Assembly: GCF_001636565.1 (NCBI RefSeq)
Contig: NZ_LRTK01000006.1
Span: 159,723-195,080, forward strand
From: Frankia sp. EI5c
GTDB lineage: Bacteria; Actinomycetota; Actinomycetes; Frankiales; Frankiaceae
Reading direction: 5' to 3'
Length of the DNA stretch: 35,358 nucleotides
Shown here piece by piece: positions 22,290 through 29,689 of this stretch. Under the pieces are notes generated by a model. The model ran no database searches and was not told where the DNA came from. It was given only the letters and a program-made list of their open reading frames with translations. Each line of letters opens with the position of its first letter. The stretch's first letter is position 1. The position numbers and the translations under genes were made by a program.

Positions 22290-23101
22290 GGACCGGCGGC
22301 CACGATCACCGCCATGGACGGCGCCCACCAGTAGCTGCAGTCGGCCGGAGGACGCAGACCGTCCACCACGCGCACCGAGAACGTCTCGAAATGGCGCAGC
22401 AGGGCGCGCTGGTGCCGGCGGGAGACCGAGTCGATCTCGTTCGAGTAGTAGGTGAACGATCCGTCGTCGGTCAGGTGCTCGGCGGCATGCCCGAAGAAAT
22501 GCTCGGCGAAGGTGGCGTCCCGCACCACGTAGTCGTCGACCTCCCGCTCGTCCAGCGGATAGGTGTCGAACAGGATGCCGTCGAAGCGGCCGAGGCCGGG
22601 CAGAACGTCCTGCCACCGACCGGGCACGATCTCGACCCCGGGCCCGCCGCCGCCCGCCGCCGCCCAGGCGCGCGCGGCGGCGGCGACGTCCGGGTTCGCC
22701 TCGATGATCGTGTGCCTGGCCGGCCCCAGCTCCCGCACGAACCCGGCCGAGATGCCGAGGCCGAAGCCCACCTCGCACACCGAGCTCCCGGGACGGGTGA
22801 CGGCCCGCGCGAGCGCCCGCATCAGCGGCCGCTCCCAGGTCTGCATCACCTCCTGGCCGGAGACGAGCAGGGTCCCGTCGGTGACCGCCGGCGTGGCCTC
22901 GTCGACCGCGACCTCGATCTTCGGCCGGGAGGCGCCCGGCACCATGTGCGGCGCCGCCTCGTCGAGGGCGCTGAGGTCGGCCACGAACTCGTCGAGCGCG
23001 CGGTCGAGCAGCCACTGGCGGGGCTCCTCGGCCACCGGTGCCAGCAGGGAATCCGACGTCGGGGTGAGACTGACCTCGAACTTCGCCGCGCGGCGCAGCA
23101 C
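22280..23101 (-). CDS. Guanidinoacetate-methyltransferase-like SAM methyltransferase
   Basis: A 273-residue class I methyltransferase closest by motif to animal GAMT and the related RMT2 arginine methyltransferases. Shared features in order: MQTWERPLMRALA with Glu90 (the guanidino-binding Glu of GAMT), the SAM loop EVGFGLG (110-116), the acidic IIEANPDV, FDGILFDTYPLDE with Asp179 (second guanidino ligand) and the C-terminal PPADCSYWWAPSM. An extra 60-residue N-terminal segment is not in GAMT. The likely substrate is a guanidino or arginine-like group, but which is unknown. GTG 23101 is chosen for GGGAGG 5 bp upstream. Divergent from the receptor kinase gene across 292 bp. Confidence 0.82.
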   Translation of the reverse strand: MLRRAAKFEVSLTPTSDSLLAPVAEEPRQWLLDRALDEFVADLSALDEAAPHMVPGASRPKIEVAVDEATPAVTDGTLLVSGQEVMQTWERPLMRALARAVTRPGSSVCEVGFGLGISAGFVRELGPARHTIIEANPDVAAAARAWAAAGGGGPGVEIVPGRWQDVLPGLGRFDGILFDTYPLDEREVDDYVVRDATFAEHFFGHAAEHLTDDGSFTYYSNEIDSVSRRHQRALLRHFETFSVRVVDGLRPPADCSYWWAPSMAVIVAAGPRR

Positions 23102-23352
23102 GTGACCTCCCGGATTCGGTGCGCGCGGAGAGGCGCGCGGAGACTCGAACGGAGCGGACCGGAAGCCCGGGCGGAACCGAGGACCGGTCGGGATGCACGG
23201 TATATGGGCGCACGCCGCCGACCAGACCGGTTCCGGAATCCGCGCCGCCCGGGCCTGGCCCGGCAATACCCCGCGTCCCGCGGAGGCGGTACCAGCAGGA
23301 GAATGAGCCGAACGACGGTACCGTGGAGTCAGGTCGCGGTCGTCGACCTCGG

Positions 23353-23358
23353 TAATCT
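23353..23358 (+). promoter_or_regulatory. Possible -10 of the receptor kinase gene
   Basis: TAATCT lies 35 bp before the GTG start, in the 292-bp gap between divergent genes. A palindrome ACGGTACCGT at 23315-23324 lies about 28 bp upstream of it and could be an operator. No clear -35. Confidence 0.35.
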
Positions 23359-23393
23359 GAGGGCAGTTATGACGAACGCAGGAGTGGGGCCGC

Positions 23394-26093
23394 GTGACCG
23401 GGTATTCGCAATCACCGGCGTCCGGTAATTCCGCACGGCCGCTGCGTGCGGACGATCCCGTCCAGCTCGGCAACTACCGGGTGATCGGCCGGCTCGGCCA
23501 GGGCGGGATGGGCGCGGTCTTCCTTGGCCAGGCGCCGGACGGCACCGCCGTCGCGATCAAGGTCATCCGCCCGGAGCTGGCATCCCGGCCGGAGTTCCGG
23601 GCTCGCTTCGCCCGCGAGGCCGAGAGCGCCCGCCGGGTCCGCCGGTTCACGACGGCGGCCGTCCTCGACGCGGACCCGGAGGGACCGCAGCCGTACCTGG
23701 TGACGGAGTTCGTCGAGGGCCCGACGCTGTCGCGGCACGTCACGGCGCGCGGGCCGATGCGCCCGGCCGATCTCGAACAGCTTGCGGTCAGCGTGGCGAC
23801 CGCGCTGTCGGCGATCCACGCCGCCGGCATCGTGCACCGCGACCTCACCCCGGCGAACGTGCTGCTCTCCCCGGTCGGCCCGAAGGTGATCGACTTCGGG
23901 CTGGCGCGGGAGTACGACACCGTGAGCGACCTTTCTCGCAACGTGAAGCAGGCGATCGGCACACCCGGCTACATGTCGCCGGAGCAGATTCTCGATCTGC
24001 CGATCACCTCCGCGGTCGACATCTTCGCCTGGGGCGCGATCATGATCTTCGCCGCCACCGGGCAGCCGCCGTTCGGGCCGGGGCGGGTCGAGGCGGTCCT
24101 CTACCGCATCGTGAACGAGTCGCCCCGGCTGAACGACGTGACCGGCGAGCTGCGCGAGCTGGTCGAGCTCGCGATGCGCAAGGACCCGGCGACCCGCCCG
24201 AGCGCCGAGGAACTGCGCCTCGCGCTGACGGCCGGGGTGGCCATCCCGGAGCGGACCGCCCCGGCCGCGGGCGCCGAGGCCGACCGCGGCCGGGGCGGGA
24301 AGGACGACGGCGCGGCCCGGGGCCGACGATGGTCCCGGGCCGGGCGGCGGGCCGGCGCGGGGTCACCTCCGCCCGCCGCGGCCGGCGGCCGGGGCCCGGC
24401 GGACACCGTCATATCGCCGGGCACCCCACCGCCGCCGGTGCCGACGGCAGCCCCCCAGCCCGGCCCACCCGGGCAGAGTTCGCAACCGGGCTCCTCACAG
24501 CCGCCGGTCTCACCCGTTCCGTGGTCGGCCCAGCCCCTTTCGCAGCCGCTCACGCCGCCCCGTTCGCAGGGGCCGCAGTACCCCGCGGCACCGCCGTACT
24601 CCCCGGCTCCGCACCGCTCGCACGCACCTCAGCACTCCCCCGCACCTCAGCACTCCCCCGCACCGCACTCCCCCGCACCGCAGCACTCCCCCGCACCGCA
24701 GCACCTGTCGGCGCCGCAGCCCGCGGCCGCGGACGCTGCGCGGGCCGCCGGGCAGGGCGCGGCCGGGCAGGGCGCGGCTCCCGCGCCCGCGGGCACCGGC
24801 GCGGAGACGAACCGCCGGAAACTCGGTCGGCCGGTCATGGTGGTGGGCGTCGCGGCGTTGCTGGCCGCCGCCGTCGCCATTCCGCTGGCGACGCTGGGCG
24901 GTGACGACGACTCCGCCTCCACCGCGGACCGCGAGGCCATCGCGACCCAGCTCGCCGCCGACGCCGCCGCCAGCCGCGCCAACGACCCGGCCCTGGCCAG
25001 GCGCCTCAGCCTCGCCGCCTACCGGATCGCTCCCGTCGGTCCCGCCGCCGACGCCCTGATCGCGTCGTTCGGCGAGCGCACCGCGGTGCGGCCCCCGGCG
25101 TCCGGCAGCCCGGGCCGGGACGTCGCGTTCAGCCCGTCGGGCTCCGTCCTCGCCCTGGCCGAGGCCGACGGCACCCTACGGCTTTACCAGCTGACCGACG
25201 GCGGCGAGCCGACGCAGCTCAGCGAGCGGCGGACGGAGGACCCGGCCTCGGCCGTCATGTTCGGCCACAACGGCGACCGCCTGGCGCTCAGCGGCACCCA
25301 GGCCCCGGCGCGGCTGTGGGACGTCACCGACCCGGCCGACCCGCGGCCGCTGGCCGAGATGACCGGCCTGAGCAGTCCCGTCCAGGTGGCCCTGTCCGAG
25401 GACGGGTCGCTGCTCGCCGCCGCGACCGAGGACGGCACCTTCGCGCTGTGGCGGCTGACCGACCCGTCCGCGCCCGAGCCGCCCCGCCTGCAACGGTCCC
25501 CCGTGGCCCAGGACATGGCGCTCAACCCGGCCGGCGACCTGCTGGCGATGGCGGGCATCGGCGGTGACATCCAGCTCTGGGACATCACCGATCCGGCGAA
25601 CCCGGTACGGGCCGCCGTGCTCAGCGGCGCGGCGGGCGCGGTCAACACGGTGGCCTTCAGCCAGGACGGGAAGCGTCTGGCCGCCGGCGGGGATGATCGG
25701 ACCGTGCGGGTCTGGGACGTGACCGCGCCGGCCGAGGGCCGGGTCACTGACGAACTGACCGGGCACGCGGCCGCCGTCACCACCGTCGCGTTCGGGCCCG
25801 ACGGGCAGGTCGTGAGCGGTGACCAGGCGGGCGTCGTGGAGTACTGGGGCGGCTCCAACCCGGCGGCGCCGGTACGGATCGGCGACCTGAGGAGCCCCGT
25901 GCTGTCGCTCGCCGTCGATCAGGCCGGCGAGCGGCTCGCGCTCGCCACCGAGGACGGCCAGACCATGGTCTGGTCGGTGGATCCCGACCGGCTCACCGCG
26001 GTCGCCTGCGCGGACCCGACGGCGCGGATCAGCCAGGCCGAGTGGAGCAGGTTCGTACCGGATCTCCCCTACGCCGACCCCTGCGGGATCTGA
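23394..26093 (+). CDS. Receptor-like Ser/Thr protein kinase with external WD40 domain
   Basis: An 899-residue PknB-type kinase. Residues 28-280 are the kinase: glycine loop GQGGMG (35-40), Lys56, Glu75, HRDLTPAN (148-155, Thr152 replacing the usual Lys), DFG (167-169), GTPGYMSPEQ and the final Arg of DPATRP. Catalytic residues are otherwise complete, so it should be active. A Pro/Gln/His-rich linker (about 300-480, with HSPAPQ repeats) leads to one membrane helix (about 482-502, MVVGVAALLAAAVAIPLATL). Residues about 560-890 hold WD40-like repeats (LWDVTDPADP, LWDITDPANP, RVWDVTAPAE), probably a beta-propeller outside the cell. The ligand is unknown. It converges on the Hsp70-PstS fusion. Confidence 0.92.
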   Translation: MTGYSQSPASGNSARPLRADDPVQLGNYRVIGRLGQGGMGAVFLGQAPDGTAVAIKVIRPELASRPEFRARFAREAESARRVRRFTTAAVLDADPEGPQPYLVTEFVEGPTLSRHVTARGPMRPADLEQLAVSVATALSAIHAAGIVHRDLTPANVLLSPVGPKVIDFGLAREYDTVSDLSRNVKQAIGTPGYMSPEQILDLPITSAVDIFAWGAIMIFAATGQPPFGPGRVEAVLYRIVNESPRLNDVTGELRELVELAMRKDPATRPSAEELRLALTAGVAIPERTAPAAGAEADRGRGGKDDGAARGRRWSRAGRRAGAGSPPPAAAGGRGPADTVISPGTPPPPVPTAAPQPGPPGQSSQPGSSQPPVSPVPWSAQPLSQPLTPPRSQGPQYPAAPPYSPAPHRSHAPQHSPAPQHSPAPHSPAPQHSPAPQHLSAPQPAAADAARAAGQGAAGQGAAPAPAGTGAETNRRKLGRPVMVVGVAALLAAAVAIPLATLGGDDDSASTADREAIATQLAADAAASRANDPALARRLSLAAYRIAPVGPAADALIASFGERTAVRPPASGSPGRDVAFSPSGSVLALAEADGTLRLYQLTDGGEPTQLSERRTEDPASAVMFGHNGDRLALSGTQAPARLWDVTDPADPRPLAEMTGLSSPVQVALSEDGSLLAAATEDGTFALWRLTDPSAPEPPRLQRSPVAQDMALNPAGDLLAMAGIGGDIQLWDITDPANPVRAAVLSGAAGAVNTVAFSQDGKRLAAGGDDRTVRVWDVTAPAEGRVTDELTGHAAAVTTVAFGPDGQVVSGDQAGVVEYWGGSNPAAPVRIGDLRSPVLSLAVDQAGERLALATEDGQTMVWSVDPDRLTAVACADPTARISQAEWSRFVPDLPYADPCGI

Positions 26094-26101
26094 CCGCCGG
26101 A

Positions 26102-26133
26102 GCCCCGTGGCGGGAGACAACCCGTCACGGGGC
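26102..26133. terminator. Bidirectional hairpin terminator
   Basis: GCCCCGTG/CACGGGGC arms plus inner CGGG/CCCG, one G-T mismatch and a 6-base loop, in the 63-bp gap between the convergent kinase and Hsp70-PstS genes. It starts 8 bp after the kinase stop. No U-run. Confidence 0.7.
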
Positions 26134-26156
26134 CACGAGCTCAGACGTCCAGGCGC

Positions 26157-28793
26157 TCAGGCGTTCACCGGTGGGACGCCCTGCGTCAGCTCGCCGACGC
26201 GGGTGACGTTCTCCTTGATCGTGTTCCCGTCCCGCGGCACGTAGTGCGCGTCGAAGGCGATCTGCCGGCCGTTCTCCAGGTAGTAGCGCATGTAGGCGGC
26301 GGTGGCGGGCTCGCGCAGCGCGTCCTTGCGGGCGTAGACGAACACCGGCTTGCAAAGCGGCAGGTAGAAGCCCGTCCCGGCGGTGACCGCGTTCGGCTCG
26401 ACACACCCCTCGCCGTTGTCGATCTCCAGGCCGCGCAGCCGGGAACCGAACGTCTCGAAGGTCGGGAAGTCCAGGAAGCCCATCGCGAGCCGGTCACCGG
26501 AGACCGCGGTCGCCACCCCGCTGAGATCGGTCTCCTGGTACTGGCGGGACCGGTCGCTGGCGTCGTTCACGGTCGTGTTGAAGACCTGGGCCTGCACGCT
26601 GTCCCGCGCCGGTCCCACGAACGCGATCGGCTCGTTCGGGAAGGAGCTGTCGATCTCGCTCCAACGGTTGATCTTCGACCCGGCGTCCCAGATCTTGCGC
26701 ACCTGGTCGAGGGTCAGGCAGCGGGCCCAGGTGTTCTGTGGGTTCACCACGATGGGCAGGGTGTGGTGCGCCACCTCGAAACCGACGATCTGGTCCGCGC
26801 AGCCGGCGTTGTTCGAGAAGCTGGGATCGAACTCGAACGAGGCGCCGGCCACGTCGATCTCGCCGGCGCACAGTTTCGCGAAACCGTCCTCCGTGGTCGA
26901 CGAGGCCACGTTCACCGTCACGTTCGGCTGGACCTTGCGGAAGCCGGCGTAGGCGGTCTCGCTGATCGGCGCGACCTCGGCGGAACCGGCGACCAGCACC
27001 ATGTTCGGCCCGGCGGTCTCCGGGGCCGGGGCCACGCTCGCCGGCGGCGACGTCGGCCCCCCGGCGATCGGCAGGACGCTGGTCGGCGAGTCATCGTCAC
27101 CGCCGCGGGTCACGACGAGCCCGAGGGCCGCGGCCCCGACGATGAAGACGATCGCGGCGACGGCGGCCGCGATGGTCGTCCGCGGCCAGCCACCGGACGA
27201 GCCGCCGTGGGAGCCCCGCCGGCCGGGCCCACCGCCGCCGGCCCGGTGAGCCGCGGGCGGCGCCGCTCCGCCACCACCGGCACCGCCACCACCGCCGGCC
27301 GGGTAGCCTCCGCCCGGCCCGCCGGCGTTGGGCTCGACGACCTCCATGCCGCCGAGAACCGTGGCGGCGCTCGCGTCATAGCCGGTGGTGGACGTCCCGG
27401 CGAAGTCGGGTGCGGTCTGCGGGGCCGCCGGGACGCCCCCGCCGACGCCCGGGTCCCGCGGCGACGCGCCCGGGTTCCCGATCACGGTGGCGTCCGGGTC
27501 CGCCTGGGACGGCCCCGCCCCCGGCCCCGAGGCGGCACCGACCGGCGGGAACGACGCGGCCGGCGGGAACGACGCGGCCGGCGGCACGGAGGTCAGCGGC
27601 GGAACCGAGCCCCCCGGCGGGTAGGAGCCCGGCTGCGAGAGCCCGCCCCACGGCGGCACGGATGCGGTGGGGGCGACGTCCGGCGGCCGGATGATGGACG
27701 TCACGTCCTCACCCGGGGAGCGTTCGGCGAGCCCCGCGGCGATCAGCGCGGCACCGACGGCGATGTCCTCGTCCGAGCCGTACTGCCAGCGGCCGACCGC
27801 GGGCAGTGCCGCGCGCATCTGTGCCGCGACCAGCGGCATCCGGGCGGTGCCGCCGAAGAGCAGCACGGTGGAGAGGTCCGCGGGGTCCGCCTGGCCGCTG
27901 CGCAGCGCCTGCCGGAACGCCCGCACCGTGTCGTCGACCGCCGGCGTGACCAGCGCGTCGAGGTCGGCGCGGCGCAGGGTGACCGCGGCCGGCTCCCGAC
28001 CGGGGAGCGCGAGCGGGACCTCGATCTCCTCTTCCTCGGCCAGGTACTCCTTGGCCTGCGCGCACTCGTCACGCAGCCGGGCGAGGGCGACCGCCACCGC
28101 CGTGTCGGTGGTGTCGAGCTGGTCACGGCTGGTACCGGCGTGTGCCAGCACCCTGTCCACCAGCAGCTCGTCGATGTGCTCGCCGCCCGTGCGGCTGATG
28201 CCGGCCGGCGAGCCGAGCCGCTCGAGCCCGAACGGGCTGAAGGACAGCACCGCCGCGTCGAAGTGCCCCGCGCCGAAGTCGTAGAAGCCGACCAGGTCGA
28301 CGGTGCGCGCGGCGCGGCGGCTGATCAGCAGCCGTCCGATCGCGTCGGCGGATGCGCACGTCGTGACGGGAGCGGAGACGTCCGAAAGCTGGCTGACGGC
28401 GCTGGCGAAGGCCTCGCGGCGGTGCTCGGGCCAGAACGCCGGATGAGCGACGACGATCTGTTCCGGCGCCTCCCCCCGGGACGCGGTGACCTGCTCGACG
28501 AGATGGCCGATCAGCCGGGCGAGCAGACCCTCCGGGCTGTAGGCGGCGCCGCCGACGAGGATGTGGCCGGGCTCGCCGATCCGGTGCAGGAACCCGCGCG
28601 CCGCGCGGTCGGGAGCGGCGGTGGCCCGCCGCAGTGCCGACCGACCGGCGAGCACACCCCCCGCCGGGGGCATGAAGAGAACGGACGGCACCGCCCGCGC
28701 GCCACCCAGGGTGATCACCGCGGGCCAGCCTCCGTCGGAGACCGCGAGAACCGTGGTCGCCGAACCGACGTCGATGCCAAGTTGGTAGCCCAC
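26157..28793 (-). CDS. Hsp70-like ATPase domain fused through a membrane helix to a PstS-like domain
   Basis: An 878-residue fusion. Residues 1-355 are an Hsp70 actin-fold domain: GIDVGSATT (6-14, phosphate 1), DFGAGHFD (172-179, phosphate 2), GGEHIDELLVDRVL, LLFGGTARMP (about 311-320, adenosine site). Two residues needed for hydrolysis in DnaK differ: Lys70 is Leu69 and Thr199 is His177. The Hsp70 peptide-binding domain is absent. A Pro/Gly-rich linker (356-535) is followed by a single helix (about 537-560) and a PstS-type binding domain (590-875: AGSAEVAPISETAY, LCAGEIDVAGASFE, the C-terminal YLPLCKPVFVYARKD) outside the cell, with cysteines probably paired. GTG 28793, GGAGG 5 bp upstream; the frame continues to 28952 without support. 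Ligand and role unknown. Confidence 0.9.
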   Translation of the reverse strand: MGYQLGIDVGSATTVLAVSDGGWPAVITLGGARAVPSVLFMPPAGGVLAGRSALRRATAAPDRAARGFLHRIGEPGHILVGGAAYSPEGLLARLIGHLVEQVTASRGEAPEQIVVAHPAFWPEHRREAFASAVSQLSDVSAPVTTCASADAIGRLLISRRAARTVDLVGFYDFGAGHFDAAVLSFSPFGLERLGSPAGISRTGGEHIDELLVDRVLAHAGTSRDQLDTTDTAVAVALARLRDECAQAKEYLAEEEEIEVPLALPGREPAAVTLRRADLDALVTPAVDDTVRAFRQALRSGQADPADLSTVLLFGGTARMPLVAAQMRAALPAVGRWQYGSDEDIAVGAALIAAGLAERSPGEDVTSIIRPPDVAPTASVPPWGGLSQPGSYPPGGSVPPLTSVPPAASFPPAASFPPVGAASGPGAGPSQADPDATVIGNPGASPRDPGVGGGVPAAPQTAPDFAGTSTTGYDASAATVLGGMEVVEPNAGGPGGGYPAGGGGGAGGGGAAPPAAHRAGGGGPGRRGSHGGSSGGWPRTTIAAAVAAIVFIVGAAALGLVVTRGGDDDSPTSVLPIAGGPTSPPASVAPAPETAGPNMVLVAGSAEVAPISETAYAGFRKVQPNVTVNVASSTTEDGFAKLCAGEIDVAGASFEFDPSFSNNAGCADQIVGFEVAHHTLPIVVNPQNTWARCLTLDQVRKIWDAGSKINRWSEIDSSFPNEPIAFVGPARDSVQAQVFNTTVNDASDRSRQYQETDLSGVATAVSGDRLAMGFLDFPTFETFGSRLRGLEIDNGEGCVEPNAVTAGTGFYLPLCKPVFVYARKDALREPATAAYMRYYLENGRQIAFDAHYVPRDGNTIKENVTRVGELTQGVPPVNA
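27543..27578. repeat. 18-bp tandem duplication in the fusion linker
   Basis: CGGCGGGAACGACGCGGC occurs twice, in frame, giving repeated AASFPP units in the linker before the membrane helix. Confidence 0.75.
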
Positions 28794-29118
28794 TGGATCC
28801 TCCGGATGTCTTCGCTCGTTCTCCGCCGTCACCGCCGCGAACGGGCGCAGCGTGGCCCCCCGGCTCCCGCTCAGTGCGCCTACGCCGCGACACCGAGACC
28901 ATCGGCTACCGACGGGGTACTTCACACGACAACGAAAGACCTGGCGGCCCACATCGTAGGCCGCCAGACCAGGACCGCCCTATCCGGTAGCGGACATCGA
29001 TATCAGAAGGCGGACACCCACAGAAGGCCGAGCGCATCCGGAACGCCCATTCCGCCGGAACACGTCCGGCGCGGGCCCAGGAGAAACACCGGGTTCATCC
29101 GGTGAAACGCGGCTGACC
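28794..29118. other. Upstream region of the Hsp70-PstS gene
   Basis: About 325 bp without a gene. It holds a 9-bp inverted repeat (28941-28967) and presumably the promoter of the fusion gene, reading leftwards. I looked for tandem PhoP-type repeats (GTTCACC) and found only a lone GTTCATCCGGTGAAAC-like dyad near 29092-29107. Confidence 0.5.
28941..28967. promoter_or_regulatory. 9-bp inverted repeat upstream of Hsp70-PstS gene
   Basis: CTGGCGGCC and GGCCGCCAG are perfect arms around CACATCGTA, centred about 160 bp upstream of the GTG at 28793. It may be an operator or a hairpin in a long leader RNA. Nothing ties it to a known regulator. Confidence 0.45.
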
Positions 29119-29296
29119 TCATTTCAGGGCGCGCAGCTCCGCCGCGGCCTGCGCGATGCATTCCGCGAGGTCGGGCGGCCGCTCGGCCGAGGCCCAGCGC
29201 GCCCAGGCGACCTTGAAGACCGCCACCGCGCTGTGCGCGGCGAGGCTGGCCGCGGGCTCGGCGACGCCGCGCGCCCGCAGCGCCTCGCGGAGCGGC
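29119..29296 (-). pseudogene. TetR-family regulator remnant (C-terminal part only)
   Basis: Read leftwards, the frame from the junction to a TGA at 29119-29121 gives about 58 residues: RPLREALRARGVAEPAASLA, AHSAVAVFKVAWARWASA, ERPPDLAECIAQAAAELRAL. This is the typical ligand-domain end of an actinobacterial TetR regulator. The DNA-binding half and any start codon are missing, replaced abruptly by SDR sequence on the other strand. It cannot make a functional protein. Coding-quality sequence with no frameshift suggests the loss is recent. Confidence 0.72.
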
Positions 29297-29648
29297 CGGC
29301 TACATCGGGGACGGCTCGACCCGCTGGTCGGCCGTGCACCGGGCCGACGCCGCCCACCTGGTCGGGCTCGCGCTGGAGAAGGCGCCGGCGGGCACGCGGC
29401 TGCATGTGGTGGCCGAGAGCGGGATCGCCTCCCGCGACATCGCCGCCGCGATCGGCGACCACCTGGGCGTGCCCACGGTGTCGGTCGCGCCCTCGGACGC
29501 CCCGGACCACTTCGGCTGGATCGCGGGCTTCTTCGGCCTGGACCTCGCGGCGTCCAGCGCCCGCACCCGGGAGCTGCTGGGCTGGACGCCGACCGGCCCG
29601 ACGCTGCTGGCGGACATCGCCGCCGGCGCCTACGCGCTGCCCGGTTGA
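29295..29648 (+). pseudogene. Atypical-SDR oxidoreductase remnant (C-terminal part only)
   Basis: About 117 residues of the C-terminal half of an NAD(P)-dependent epimerase-like SDR: GYIGDGSTRWSAVHRADAAH, LVGLALEKAPAGTRLHVVAE, then ARTRELLGWTPTGPTLLADI and a normal stop. The Rossmann half with GxxGxxG and the catalytic YxxxK is absent; the frame begins at the junction with the TetR remnant. A GTG at 29334 could start a 104-residue product, but it would have neither cofactor site nor catalytic residues. Confidence 0.75.
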
Positions 29649-29670
29649 CGCCGGGGTGACGGCCGGGGAC

Positions 29671-29689
29671 GGCCGGATGACCGCCGGCC
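29671..29689. terminator. Hairpin after meaB
   Basis: GGCCGG and CCGGCC arms around ATGACCG lie directly against the meaB stop (29690) and 23 bp after the SDR remnant stop. Short stem, no U-run. Confidence 0.4.

Noticed and set aside
26244-29105. 953-codon open frame on the plus strand
   Set aside because: It is antisense to the Hsp70-PstS gene, has no domain or ribosome site, and reflects GC-rich codon bias that removes stops in the opposite frame.
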